The translations under genes were made by a program, and so were the position numbers. Shown piece after piece: positions 26,751-35,538 of a DNA stretch of 64,000 bases (positions within the stretch are counted from its first letter, which is position 1; every line of letters starts with the position of its first letter). The notes below the pieces were generated by a model. That model had not been told where the DNA came from. It was given only the letters and a program-made list of their open reading frames with translations, and made no database searches. Source of the stretch: an uncultured Mobiluncus sp. (GTDB taxonomy: Bacteria > Actinomycetota > Actinomycetes > Actinomycetales > Actinomycetaceae); contig NZ_CAMYBV010000004.1 of NCBI RefSeq assembly GCF_947254095.1, forward strand, positions 1 to 64,000, in the 5' to 3' direction.

Positions 26751-26840
26751 CGTAGCCCTCGGTATCAGGGGCCGAGGCCGCGCTGTTGAAAGTGCGGGAG
26801 GCAGGGTGACGGCCTCTGAATAAGAAAACAGGAGAAACAC

Positions 26841-27215
26841 ATGGCACGCCTTGTAGGTGTGGATTTGCCGCGCGAAAAGCGCATGGAAATCGCTTTAACA
26901 TATATTTACGGGATTGGACGTACCCGTGCGATGGAAACCTTGGAAGCGACCGGCGTGAGCCCGGATACGCGGGTCAAGGATCTTACTGAAGACGAATTGA
27001 TTGCCTTGCGCGATTTCATTCAGGCCAACTACAAGGTCGAGGGTGATTTGCGTCGTGAAGTTGCCGCGGATATTCGCCGCAAGATTGAAATCAATTGCTA
27101 TCAGGGGCGTCGTCACCGTGCGGGCTTGCCGGTACACGGCCAGCGCACCAAGACTAATGCGCGTTCTCGCAAGGGACCCAAGCGCACTGTTGCCGGTAAG
27201 AAGAAAGCGAAGTAA
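26841..27215 (+). CDS. rpsM: 30S ribosomal protein S13
   Basis: A 124-residue S13 with [20 protein letters not shown] and the C-terminal [20 protein letters not shown]. It is in the 30S head and contacts L5 and P-site tRNA. CAGGAG precedes the ATG. The spacer before it is unusually long and structured. Confidence 0.98.
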   Translation: MARLVGVDLPREKRMEIALTYIYGIGRTRAMETLEATGVSPDTRVKDLTEDELIALRDFIQANYKVEGDLRREVAADIRRKIEINCYQGRRHRAGLPVHGQRTKTNARSRKGPKRTVAGKKKAK

Positions 27216-27227
27216 GGGGGATAAATC

Positions 27228-27623
27228 ATGGCACGTAAGCCTCAAGCCACTAAATCGCGCCGCAAGGAACGTAAGAACGTTACCGAAGGCAATGCTTATA
27301 TCAAATCCACTTTTAACAACACCATTGTGTCCATCACGGATCCTTCTGGTGCGGTTATTGCTTGGTCGTCCTCCGGCCAGGTCGGTTTCAAGGGTTCGCG
27401 TAAGTCCACGCCCTTCGCAGCACAGCTGGCTGCGGAAGCTGCGGCTCGCCGTGCGCAGGAATTCGGCCTGAAGAAGGTTGACGTATTTGTTAAGGGGCCG
27501 GGTTCCGGTCGTGAAACCGCGATTCGTACCCTGACTGCTACCGGTCTGGAAGTTGGTTCCATCCAGGATGTAACTCCTCAGGCTCACAACGGCTGCCGCC
27601 CTCCGAAGCGTCGCCGCGTCTGA
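27228..27623 (+). CDS. rpsK: 30S ribosomal protein S11
   Basis: A 131-residue S11 with [20 protein letters not shown] and the C-terminal [18 protein letters not shown]. It lines the mRNA exit region. rpsD (S4), which separates rpsK from rpoA in mycobacteria, is absent here; the 166-nt spacer holds only a hairpin. Confidence 0.98.
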   Translation: MARKPQATKSRRKERKNVTEGNAYIKSTFNNTIVSITDPSGAVIAWSSSGQVGFKGSRKSTPFAAQLAAEAAARRAQEFGLKKVDVFVKGPGSGRETAIRTLTATGLEVGSIQDVTPQAHNGCRPPKRRRV

Positions 27624-27635
27624 TTGCGCTTGTCC

Positions 27636-27683
27636 GAGCCGGCTGAGCCGTTGGCGGACCTCACCAGGGACGAACGGCGGCTC
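27636..27683 (+). promoter_or_regulatory. Hairpin in the rpsK-rpoA spacer
   Basis: GAGCCG (27636-27641) pairs with CGGCTC (27678-27683), and CCGTT (27648-27652) with AACGG (27673-27677), separated by a 6-nt bulge on one side. There is no T-run, so it is more likely an attenuator, processing site or weak pause than a terminator; rpoA presumably still depends on read-through from upstream. Confidence 0.35.
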
Positions 27684-27789
27684 AAACGGATTCGGAAAAT
27701 TTACTTTCAAACAAAAATACTCAAATCCCCTCGCCAAGGATTTGGAGCCTGAACCGGTGTGGTGGCGGATGCCGGAAAGGAAATCAACA

Positions 27790-28776
27790 GTGCTTATTCA
27801 AGCGCAACCGAAGCTGACTGAAGAAGTTATTAATGACCAGCGCTCTCGTTTCACGATTGAGCCTTTGGAACCGGGTTTCGGGTACACTCTGGGAAACTCC
27901 CTGCGTCGCACCCTACTGTCCTCGATTCCGGGTTCGGCAGTGACCTCCATCAAAATTGAGGGGGCTCTGCACGAATTCACGACCCTGCCGGGTGTGAAAG
28001 AGGACGTGACTCAGATTGTTTTGAACATCAAGGAAATCGTTCTGTCCTCGGACAATGATGAGCCCGTGGTGATGTATCTGCGCAAGACCGGGGAAGGCGA
28101 AGTCACCGTGGGTGACATTATGCCCCCGGCCGGCGTGGTGATACACAACCCGGAACAACACATTGCCACGTTGAATAAAGACGGCAAGCTGGAAATCGAA
28201 CTGACAGTGGAACGCGGCCGCGGCTACGTTTCCGCGTCTCAGAACAAGGATCCGGAAGCCGAGATTTCTCGCATTCCGGTCGATTCCATCTATTCCCCAG
28301 TCCTCAAGGTGTCCTACCGAGTGGAGGCCACTCGTGTGGAACAGCGCACTGACTTCGATCGTTTAGTTGTCGATGTGGAAACCAAGAAAGCTATCCTTCC
28401 GCGTGACGCGATGGCTTCCGCGGGCAAGACCCTGGTGGAGCTGTTTGGGCTGGCTCGGGACTTGAACCAAGACGCCGAAGGCATCGAATTGGGGCCGTCC
28501 GGCAACGACGCGGCTCTGGCTGAAGATTTGGCCATGTCGGTCGAGGACTTGGATTTGACCTCCCGTGCGTTGAACTGCCTGACCCGTGAAGGTATCAACA
28601 CGGTAGGCGACCTGGTGGCTCGCTCCCAGGCGGACCTGCTGGATATTCGCAACTTTGGTCAGAAATCCATTGATGAAATCAAGGAAAAACTGGCTGGGAT
28701 GGGGATGTCTTTGAAAGATACCCCGATGCCTGCCCTTGAGGGCGTAGATATGCCCCAGTTCAGTGACGAAAACTAA
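27790..28776 (+). CDS. rpoA: RNA polymerase alpha subunit
   Basis: A 328-residue alpha subunit from GTG 27790 ([20 protein letters not shown]), which follows the ribosome site GGAAAGGAAA; an in-frame ATG at 27742 is not conserved. The N-terminal domain has [20 protein letters not shown] for dimerisation. The C-terminal domain (about residues 250-310, [20 protein letters not shown]) contacts UP elements and activators. Confidence 0.97.
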   Translation: MLIQAQPKLTEEVINDQRSRFTIEPLEPGFGYTLGNSLRRTLLSSIPGSAVTSIKIEGALHEFTTLPGVKEDVTQIVLNIKEIVLSSDNDEPVVMYLRKTGEGEVTVGDIMPPAGVVIHNPEQHIATLNKDGKLEIELTVERGRGYVSASQNKDPEAEISRIPVDSIYSPVLKVSYRVEATRVEQRTDFDRLVVDVETKKAILPRDAMASAGKTLVELFGLARDLNQDAEGIELGPSGNDAALAEDLAMSVEDLDLTSRALNCLTREGINTVGDLVARSQADLLDIRNFGQKSIDEIKEKLAGMGMSLKDTPMPALEGVDMPQFSDEN

Positions 28777-28809
28777 CTTTTGAGACAATATTAAGGAGAA
28801 TTAAGAATC

Positions 28810-29352
28810 ATGCCTAAGCCCACGAAAGGCCCCCGTTTGGGTGGTAGCCCCTCTCATGAGCGGATTATGCTCGCGAACCTGGCCTGCTCCCTGTTTGATA
28901 ACGAAACTGTGACCACCACCGAAGCTCGTGCCAAGCGTCTCCAGCCGTTGGCTGAGAAGCTCATCACCAAGGCTCGCCGCGGTGACTTGCACGCTCGCCG
29001 CCAGGTGCTGTCGAAGTTGCACAACAAGGCTACTGTCGCCAAGTTGTTTGAGGAAATCGCTCCTGCCATCGATAAAGACCGTGAGGGTGGTTACACTCGC
29101 GTCATAAAGGTGGGAAACCGCAAGGGCGACAACGCTCCGCTGGCGGAAATCTCTTTGGTGCTTGAGGGCGTCGAAAAGAAGAAGAAGGCCAAGCCGGCCA
29201 CACCAAAGAAGGCCGCCTCTAAGCCCGAAGAAGCCAAGCCGGAAGAAACTCAGCCCGAAGCGAAGGACGCTGCTGAGGAAAAGCCCGCGGCTCCTGCTGA
29301 AGACCAAGCCGAGGCTAAAACCGAGGAAACCACGGAAGAGAAGGCTGAGTAA
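28810..29352 (+). CDS. rplQ: 50S ribosomal protein L17 with a Lys/Glu/Ala-rich tail
   Basis: A 180-residue L17. The core (residues 1-120) starts [20 protein letters not shown] and contains [20 protein letters not shown]. The last 60 residues are low complexity ([20 protein letters not shown], then Glu-rich). AAGGAG precedes the ATG. The last gene before a terminator. Confidence 0.96.
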   Translation: MPKPTKGPRLGGSPSHERIMLANLACSLFDNETVTTTEARAKRLQPLAEKLITKARRGDLHARRQVLSKLHNKATVAKLFEEIAPAIDKDREGGYTRVIKVGNRKGDNAPLAEISLVLEGVEKKKKAKPATPKKAASKPEEAKPEETQPEAKDAAEEKPAAPAEDQAEAKTEETTEEKAE

Positions 29353-29367
29353 GCTGATTCATCTTTC

Positions 29368-29411
29368 CCGGAGGGCTGGGTTCGCAAGGACCTGGCCCTC
29401 CGGATTTTTAT
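29368..29411 (+). terminator. Terminator after rplQ
   Basis: CCGGAGGGC (29368-29376) pairs with GCCCTCCGG (29395-29403), followed by ATTTTTAT. It ends the infA-rplQ unit 16 nt after the rplQ stop. Confidence 0.8.
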
Positions 29412-29535
29412 CAGATGCGCCACAAATTCGCCGCAAAACGGCAAGGATGGATAATATGTCCAGCGGCCCTAGAGTGAACGCGGATTTAGTCCGCATGACG
29501 CGCGGTCATCGTCGAGAGGTTTGAGGAGGGAAGTA

Positions 29536-30429
29536 ATGCGTATACGCCTGGATATTCGCTACGACGGGATGCCGTTTCACGGGTGGGCCGCCCAACCCGG
29601 ACTGCCGACGGTACAAGGCGCCCTCCAGTCCGCTCTGGCGGTGATTTTTCGCCAACCGGTAGACCTCACCGTGGCGGGACGCACCGATGCCGGGGTGCAT
29701 GCCACCGGCCAAGTGGCTCATTTCACCGTGCCGGAGTTGGCGGACTGCGTCGTTCCCCCAGAATCTTTGGTACCACGGCTGGGGGCGGTATTGCGGGCGG
29801 TGCTGAGCGGGAACCTAACCAGCCCGCTGGAGGATTCCCCACTCGCCTATCCTCCCGGTGCTGCGGATGCGCTGGTAGTTACTGCCGCCACAGCGGTACC
29901 AGATAGTTTCGATGCGAGGTTTTCCGCTCTAGCGCGGCATTACGTGTACCGTATAGTCGATGACGTGGCGGCGCGCAACCCGTTGACGCGCAACTGGTGC
30001 TGGTGGTATCCAACCCCGCTGGACCCGGATGCCATGAACGCGGGCGCCACAGTACTGTTGGGGGAACACGACTTCGCGGCTTTCTGCAAGCCGCGTGAGG
30101 GCGCCACCACCATCCGCACCTTGCAACAGTTAGAAACCCGGCGGATCGCGGCGGGAACCATGGAAATCCGGGTGCGCGCAGACGCTTTTTGCCACTCTAT
30201 GGTGCGCTCCCTGGTGGGTGCGCTGACCGAGGTGGGACGCGCCAAACGCGACACGGCCTGGCTGGCGGGCGCGTTGGCCGCCAAAGTACGTGTCCCGGAG
30301 ATTCCGGTCGCCCCGGCCTTGGGACTGACACTAACCCAGGTCGATTACCCGAAAACCGCAGCGGAACTGCTGGCCCGCCAACAAACCACGCGTTCTCGGC
30401 GAGACTGCGGCTGCCCAGAACACGGCTAA
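29536..30429 (+). CDS. truA: tRNA pseudouridine synthase A
   Basis: A 297-residue TruA that makes pseudouridine at positions 38-40 of the tRNA anticodon stem-loop. The catalytic aspartate is in VAGRTDAGVHATGQ. The ATG at 29536 follows GAGGAGGG directly upstream; an ATG-led frame from 29521 lacks this. Conserved DIRYDGMPFHGWAAQPGLPT and AFCHSMVRSLVGAL are present. rplQ-truA is a common pairing. Confidence 0.95.
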   Translation: MRIRLDIRYDGMPFHGWAAQPGLPTVQGALQSALAVIFRQPVDLTVAGRTDAGVHATGQVAHFTVPELADCVVPPESLVPRLGAVLRAVLSGNLTSPLEDSPLAYPPGAADALVVTAATAVPDSFDARFSALARHYVYRIVDDVAARNPLTRNWCWWYPTPLDPDAMNAGATVLLGEHDFAAFCKPREGATTIRTLQQLETRRIAAGTMEIRVRADAFCHSMVRSLVGALTEVGRAKRDTAWLAGALAAKVRVPEIPVAPALGLTLTQVDYPKTAAELLARQQTTRSRRDCGCPEHG

Positions 30430-30471
30430 ACATATTTCAGTTCCCAGCCGTGAGACGCTGGCCAACGGGGA

Positions 30472-31077
30472 TTATTCCGCGATACTGCTTTGCCGACTCT
30501 TTTCGGCTTGCTTTACCGCTAGAGCGTTCGTGTTTTCCGAACCACGGAACACCACGAACTTCCACCAGGTGAACTCGCCGACGAAGTTCAGCAGCAAACT
30601 GATGCCCTTCAACAGCCAGTCCGCCCACCCCATATTGGACAGAATCTGCCCGCCCCAGGACGTCAGGGGGATAAAGAACACATAGAACAGGGCGACCTTG
30701 AGCATCGCGATGGGAACATTATTCGCCGACTTGAAGGTGAAGTGGCGGTTCACGGTGAAGTTGTAGATAACCGACAGGGCGATGGAAACCGATTGAGATA
30801 CCCAGAATGGGAACCACCCCGTCAGAGAGTTTACCCACACCATCAGCGCGAAGCTGGCGACCTCGACACCGGCGGCGGTGATGGACAGCAAAGTAAATTT
30901 GATGGCTTGAATGAGGGCAGCTTTGCCTTTCGAAGCTTGGCCGACCACAATCGCGTCGGGGTCGCTCGGGGCAGAGGGCGGGGCTGTCTGTTCAGCGCTA
31001 GACGGCGGTGCCCCCAGGGGAACATCGGTGGAGTCGTCTGGCTGTCCGGGTGGGGTTGGAGAATCCATCTGTGTCAT
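30472..31077 (-). CDS. GtrA-like membrane protein
   Basis: A 201-residue protein. Residues 1-45 are a Pro/Ser/Asp-rich cytoplasmic leader. Four membrane segments follow, with the family hallmarks YNFTVNRHFTFKS after the second and EFTWWKFVVFR after the fourth. GtrA-family proteins are thought to move polyprenyl-linked sugars across the membrane for surface glycan decoration; the substrate here is unknown. It lies 15 nt downstream of the FGGY kinase on the same strand, probably co-transcribed. Confidence 0.8.
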   Translation of the reverse strand: MTQMDSPTPPGQPDDSTDVPLGAPPSSAEQTAPPSAPSDPDAIVVGQASKGKAALIQAIKFTLLSITAAGVEVASFALMVWVNSLTGWFPFWVSQSVSIALSVIYNFTVNRHFTFKSANNVPIAMLKVALFYVFFIPLTSWGGQILSNMGWADWLLKGISLLLNFVGEFTWWKFVVFRGSENTNALAVKQAEKSRQSSIAE

Positions 31078-31092
31078 GGTACTAATCCTTCG

Positions 31093-32700
31093 TTATTTCG
31101 GTTGGTTGTTACTGTTGAGCAGACTGAAAGCTTTGCGGTTGGCGCGATACAAGCCTTTGAACACTTCGTATTGGCGGTCATAGACAGCGCGGTGTTCCGG
31201 GTTAGGAAGGTAACGATCTTGGACCTTCACGAGTTGCTGGGCGGCCTGAACTAGGTTGTCGACTTCGTGTGCCCCCACTAGGGCGACAAGGGCGGCTCCG
31301 ATTGACCCCACGTTCTGCGGGTCCTTTACCGTCTCTACCGTTCGACCTAGCACATCAGCCAAGATTTGGGAAGTGACCGGCGAGAGGGCTCCGCCACCGA
31401 CGAAACGTACCGCCTCGGAAGTCTGGATTTTCTTCCCTTCAGTTTCCAGGAACCAGCGCAGATGGAAACACACGCCTTCGATAACGGAGCGCAGCATTTC
31501 GGTCTTGCCGGTTTCCAGCGAGATGTTGAAAAACATGGCGCGGGCATCGGCGTCCTCAAACGGGCAGCGGTTTCCGTGTAGCCAAGGGGTGAAAATCACG
31601 CCGCCGCTACCAGCGGGAGCTTTCGCAATGACTTCGGACAGGTACTCGTAAAGCGAGGTGTACTTCGTTTCCACGTCCGCGGCTTGATCCTTATGAGACA
31701 GATAGACGTCAATCTCGTCCTCGGCCAAATGTTTGCGAACCCATTCGAAACATTTTCCGGCCGTTTCTAGCTCGGCGAAGTAGTTGTATTTGCCCGGATC
31801 GGCACCGTCAACGGTAGCAATCATGGAATTAACATCAACCGCGCGCTTATCGGTGACGGTAGAGACCCATCCTGAAGTTCCCCAGTAGACGTGGGTGTCA
31901 CTGACCCCGCAGGCCCCAGCGCCAACCCCAATTAGTGACGCGTCCCCACCACCAGCATAAACGGTGGTGGTTTGCGGCAGGCCAAGCTCTTGAGCAACTT
32001 CTGGAAGCAACGTCCCGACCGCGGTAGCAGACGTGACGATGGGCGCGAGGTGATCCGGATTGACCCCGAAAGAGCGGGCTAAACGCGATGCCCACGCGGG
32101 ACGACTGCTGCGTACGTCCAGGAGCAAAGTGGCGAACGCCGAATCTACGGACATGACGAAATTCCCGGTCAGGCGGGCAATGAGGTATTCTTTGACGTCA
32201 AGCCACTGGTGGACTTTGGCATAGACCTCGGGCTCGTTGTCGCGCACCCACAGGTATTTCCACATGGGGTCCTTGACGGAAGCGGAAACTGCGGAGGTCC
32301 GATAGAGGCTGGACAACAACTTCTTGACATTCATCCCCGAAATTTTCATGCCGGTTTCCAGCCCGCGCCGTTTTTGCTCCGCGGCGCGCTGGTCCATATA
32401 GCTCATGGCGGGACGTAGGTGATGCCCAGACTCATCCACCAGCACCAGAGCCTGCATCTGGGAGCAAAAACTGATGGCTTGGACCTCCGCCATTTCTTGC
32501 GGGTTTTCTCGCGTAAGTTCCCGAGTGGTTTTGACGATGGCGTCCCACCATTCGTTCGGGTCTTGTTCGGCACCCCCGTTGGGAAGAATCGTCAGGCCAT
32601 AGGTCCCCAAGCGAGAGTTCACCAGGGTTAGCTCCGATCCTGCCTGGTACAGACAAGTTTTCACTCCTGACGTTCCGACGTCGTAAGCAAGTATCAACAT
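31093..32700 (-). CDS. FGGY-family carbohydrate kinase (xylulokinase-like)
   Basis: A 535-residue FGGY kinase with two actin-like ATPase domains. The phosphate-1 motif is AYDVGTSGVKTCLY near the N-terminus; the C-terminal domain has VRFVGGGALSPVTSQILADV and NVGSIGAALVALVG. Family members phosphorylate pentuloses, polyols or other sugars at a terminal hydroxyl. Xylulokinase is the default name, but no xylose isomerase is near. It is divergent from a class III aminotransferase and class II aldolase, so a sugar phosphate feeding that aldolase is a plausible product. Confidence 0.82.
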   Translation of the reverse strand: MLILAYDVGTSGVKTCLYQAGSELTLVNSRLGTYGLTILPNGGAEQDPNEWWDAIVKTTRELTRENPQEMAEVQAISFCSQMQALVLVDESGHHLRPAMSYMDQRAAEQKRRGLETGMKISGMNVKKLLSSLYRTSAVSASVKDPMWKYLWVRDNEPEVYAKVHQWLDVKEYLIARLTGNFVMSVDSAFATLLLDVRSSRPAWASRLARSFGVNPDHLAPIVTSATAVGTLLPEVAQELGLPQTTTVYAGGGDASLIGVGAGACGVSDTHVYWGTSGWVSTVTDKRAVDVNSMIATVDGADPGKYNYFAELETAGKCFEWVRKHLAEDEIDVYLSHKDQAADVETKYTSLYEYLSEVIAKAPAGSGGVIFTPWLHGNRCPFEDADARAMFFNISLETGKTEMLRSVIEGVCFHLRWFLETEGKKIQTSEAVRFVGGGALSPVTSQILADVLGRTVETVKDPQNVGSIGAALVALVGAHEVDNLVQAAQQLVKVQDRYLPNPEHRAVYDRQYEVFKGLYRANRKAFSLLNSNNQPK

Positions 32701-32723
32701 ACTGTTTTCTTTCGTTCAAGAGT

Positions 32724-32731
32724 TATACAAT
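32724..32731 (+). promoter_or_regulatory. Candidate -10 region in the divergent spacer
   Basis: TATACAAT lies about 38 nt before the aminotransferase ATG in the 68-nt spacer between divergent genes. No clear -35 was found. The spacer is too short for two separated promoters, so the two transcripts probably share or overlap control DNA. Confidence 0.35.
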
Positions 32732-32768
32732 TGGGGCAATGATTTCAGCTCAGTGAGGAGAGAATCAA

Positions 32769-34241
32769 ATGCGGATCAACCAACCCAGTACTCGCGCCAT
32801 TAACAAGCAACTGGATGACCTTATCAAGAAACCAATTTACTCCATTAGCGACGGAGCCTTGCGTAATTACGAACAAGATTACTTCGAAGCCAAGTGTTCA
32901 GGTTCGAAATCCATGATTGAAACCGCAAAGAACCGCATTCCCGGCGGTGTTCAGCACAATCTGGCGTTCAACCATCCTTTCCCGTTGGTCATCACCAAAG
33001 CCAGCGGACACGAACTGACTGACATCGACGGCAACGTGTACTTTGATTTCCTGCAGGCCGGCGGCCCGACCGTGCTGGGCTCCAACCCGCCGGAAGTTCG
33101 CGAAGAAGTCATCAAACTGTTGAATGATGGGGGGCCGTCTACCGGCCTGTTTCACGAGTACGAATACAAGCTGGCAGACCTCATCGCCTCACGCGTGCCG
33201 ACCGTGGATATGTTCCGAATGCTGGGTTCGGGCACGGAGGCGTGCATGGCGGCAATCCGCGTCGCCCGTCTGGCTACCAAAAAGAAGCACATCCTGAAGA
33301 TGGGCGGGGCCTATCACGGCTGGTCCGACCAGCTCGGTTACGGCATCCGAATCCCGGGTTCTAAGTTCACCCAAGCCCACGGGGTGCCTTGGACCATGTT
33401 CCGCTACGTCGACGAGTTTATGCCGGGAGACTTGGGCGACCTGGAGCGCAAGCTGCGCATGAAGAAACTCCATGGCGGGACGGCCGCGGTCATGATTGAG
33501 CCCATCGGGCCGGAGTCGGGGACATGGCCCATCGACCAGGCTTTCCTCAAGGGAGTGGAACGGCTGTGCCGCCGCTACGGGGCACTGCTGATTTTTGACG
33601 AGGTCGTTACTGCTTTCCGGATTTCAGACCGGGGCGCTTCGGGGCTGTTCGGGATTGACACGGATTTGACGGTGTTTGGCAAGGTCATCGCCGGAGGGTA
33701 TCCCGGTGCGGGCGGCTTGGGCGGCAAACGCGAATACATGAAGTATCTCGCGGCGGGGATTCAGACCGGAGACAAGGTTCACAAGGCGTTGATTGGCGGC
33801 ACGATGGCGGCCACCCCGATTAGCTGTGTGGCGGGCTACCACACGATTCAGCGCATTATTGAGACGAATGCTTGTGAATACGCCGGGGAAATGGGCAACC
33901 GCCTGACCGATGGGCTGCGGGACCTGATTAAGCAGTACAACCTGCCTTTTGTGGCTTGGAACGAAGGATCCGTGTGCCACCTAGAGACGGTCGGGACCAT
34001 GCACTTCTCCATTGACTGGAGTAAACCGTGGAATATCCCGCACGTGCTGAGCGAAACGTCGAAACGTAAGAAAGAAATGGAATACATGGGAGCGGCTTAT
34101 ACTGCCGAAGGGCTGATTACTTTGGCCGGTTCGCGCCTGTACACTTCCGCCGCCTACACCCCGGAGCTAATCGACGAGGCGCTAAACCGTTTCGAGCGAG
34201 TATTCCAAAAGGTTGAAAAGAAGTCGTCAACAAAGAAATAA
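32769..34241 (+). CDS. Class III PLP aminotransferase (GSA-aminomutase-like)
   Basis: A 490-residue fold-type I PLP enzyme of aminotransferase class III. AKNRIPGGVQHN and MLGSGTEACMAAIRVARLAT resemble glutamate-1-semialdehyde 2,1-aminomutases. LLIFDEVVTAF carries the PLP aspartate and VFGKVIAGGYPGAG the Schiff-base lysine. It is longer than GSA aminomutase (about 430), with an N-terminal segment of ~45 residues, and no haem genes are adjacent, so haem synthesis is unlikely. GAGGAGAG precedes the ATG. It is followed after 41 nt by a class II aldolase. Substrate unknown. Confidence 0.82.
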   Translation: MRINQPSTRAINKQLDDLIKKPIYSISDGALRNYEQDYFEAKCSGSKSMIETAKNRIPGGVQHNLAFNHPFPLVITKASGHELTDIDGNVYFDFLQAGGPTVLGSNPPEVREEVIKLLNDGGPSTGLFHEYEYKLADLIASRVPTVDMFRMLGSGTEACMAAIRVARLATKKKHILKMGGAYHGWSDQLGYGIRIPGSKFTQAHGVPWTMFRYVDEFMPGDLGDLERKLRMKKLHGGTAAVMIEPIGPESGTWPIDQAFLKGVERLCRRYGALLIFDEVVTAFRISDRGASGLFGIDTDLTVFGKVIAGGYPGAGGLGGKREYMKYLAAGIQTGDKVHKALIGGTMAATPISCVAGYHTIQRIIETNACEYAGEMGNRLTDGLRDLIKQYNLPFVAWNEGSVCHLETVGTMHFSIDWSKPWNIPHVLSETSKRKKEMEYMGAAYTAEGLITLAGSRLYTSAAYTPELIDEALNRFERVFQKVEKKSSTKK

Positions 34242-34282
34242 GCGGACGCGGACAGCCGTGGTGTCGAGGGAAGGACCAGAAA

Positions 34283-35287
34283 ATGACCGGGAATACTGGG
34301 CAAGATAATAAAACCGGAAATGTGATTATCGATACCGCCCGTGTCCTGCTGCGAGAAGGCTTAGTGGCTCGTACCTGGGGCAACTTGTCTCAGCGCAGCG
34401 GTGATGATCGGTATCTCATTACCCCCTCGGGGCGAGATTATGAGACGATGACCCCGGACGACCTGGTCGAGGTCGACTTTGAGGGCAAGTGGTCTGGGGA
34501 TTTGAAGCCGAGCGGGGAGCGCGGGCTGCATACGGAAATCTACCGGGAACTGCCCCAGGTGCGGTTCATTATCCACACCCACCAGCCCTACGCTTCGGCT
34601 CTCAGCGTGGGCGGAGCCCCCGTAGAAATCCCAGCTGAACTGGCAGAACGCATCGGTTCGGCAACACTGCCGATTGCGGATTACGGGTTGCCTTCCACCG
34701 GGAAACTGCATAAGGCCGTGTTGGCTACGCTGCGTGAAACCGGGGCTAGGGCTATCTTGATGCAGGGTCACGGGGCGGTGCTGTTCGGCCAGGACGCGAG
34801 CGAACTGGTGGATTTGGCAAAAGCGGTGGAAGCGGCTTGCCGCACTCAGTTTGAACTGATGACCGGTTGGAAGGCGCCGGACGGCGCGGTGCGGGTGCGT
34901 CGATTTGAACGCGACGGCTTTGGATTGCCACCACAGCTTATCCATATTTTCATGCGTCGGGAGGATGCCGGGGCAGTGGTCGCGACAGACGATCCGCTGT
35001 TCCTAAAGTTCAGGGAAACCGGCTTAAAGGCATACTTGGATGATTTCAGCCAGCTGGTTGGCTTGAAAGTCGGCAGAACCTTTGGCAAGACCATGATTTA
35101 CGGGCACAAGGCGACGTATTTCCTGGGCGCGGATCTTGATGAGGCTGAGGCGGTTGCCACGGTGGCACGCAAGAACGCCTTGGCGGCGTTAGTGGCGCAG
35201 GTTACCTCAGCCAAGCCGATTAGCAGGCTAGATGGCACCATCATGCGCGGGGTCTACAAGTTTAAATACTCCAAACTTAAGGACTGA
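34283..35287 (+). CDS. Class II aldolase/adducin-family protein
   Basis: A 334-residue protein whose first ~220 residues are a class II (fuculose-phosphate) aldolase domain. It contains TWGNLSQR, ITPSGRDYETMTPDDLV, the zinc-ligand histidines of IIHTHQPYASAL and the third histidine in MQGHGAVLFGQ; an acidic residue is present in HTEIYREL. Family members cleave a sugar phosphate by retro-aldol reaction, usually to DHAP and an aldehyde. The extra C-terminal ~110 residues (RRFERDGFGLPPQLIHIFMR onward) are unusual for simple members. Confidence 0.8.
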   Translation: MTGNTGQDNKTGNVIIDTARVLLREGLVARTWGNLSQRSGDDRYLITPSGRDYETMTPDDLVEVDFEGKWSGDLKPSGERGLHTEIYRELPQVRFIIHTHQPYASALSVGGAPVEIPAELAERIGSATLPIADYGLPSTGKLHKAVLATLRETGARAILMQGHGAVLFGQDASELVDLAKAVEAACRTQFELMTGWKAPDGAVRVRRFERDGFGLPPQLIHIFMRREDAGAVVATDDPLFLKFRETGLKAYLDDFSQLVGLKVGRTFGKTMIYGHKATYFLGADLDEAEAVATVARKNALAALVAQVTSAKPISRLDGTIMRGVYKFKYSKLKD

Positions 35288-35538
35288 TTTTGCCCCAGTG
35301 AGGTGTTGGTGTGCGCTACCGAAAACTGGGAGAGGTGCACCGGGAACTTGTGCCCGGACGGGAACAAACCGGCCAAAGCGGCGGGGCCCCGATTCACCCG
35401 GGATAGTGATGGTTGTCAGGTTCAGCTCGATTTCCGGTGCGTCAGCCGGAGGGCAGGGCAAAGCTGGCTTACGAAATGCTAGTGCGGGAAACCACAAATG
35501 TCTCTATCGCACCTTGTAGAATGGCTCGAGGAGGCGCT

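Noticed and set aside
35288..35538. Possible c-di-GMP riboswitch before the chemoreceptors
   Set aside because: Some hairpins exist (TCCGG/CCGGA near 35438-35455), but the conserved GEMM core and tetraloop-receptor arrangement could not be found.
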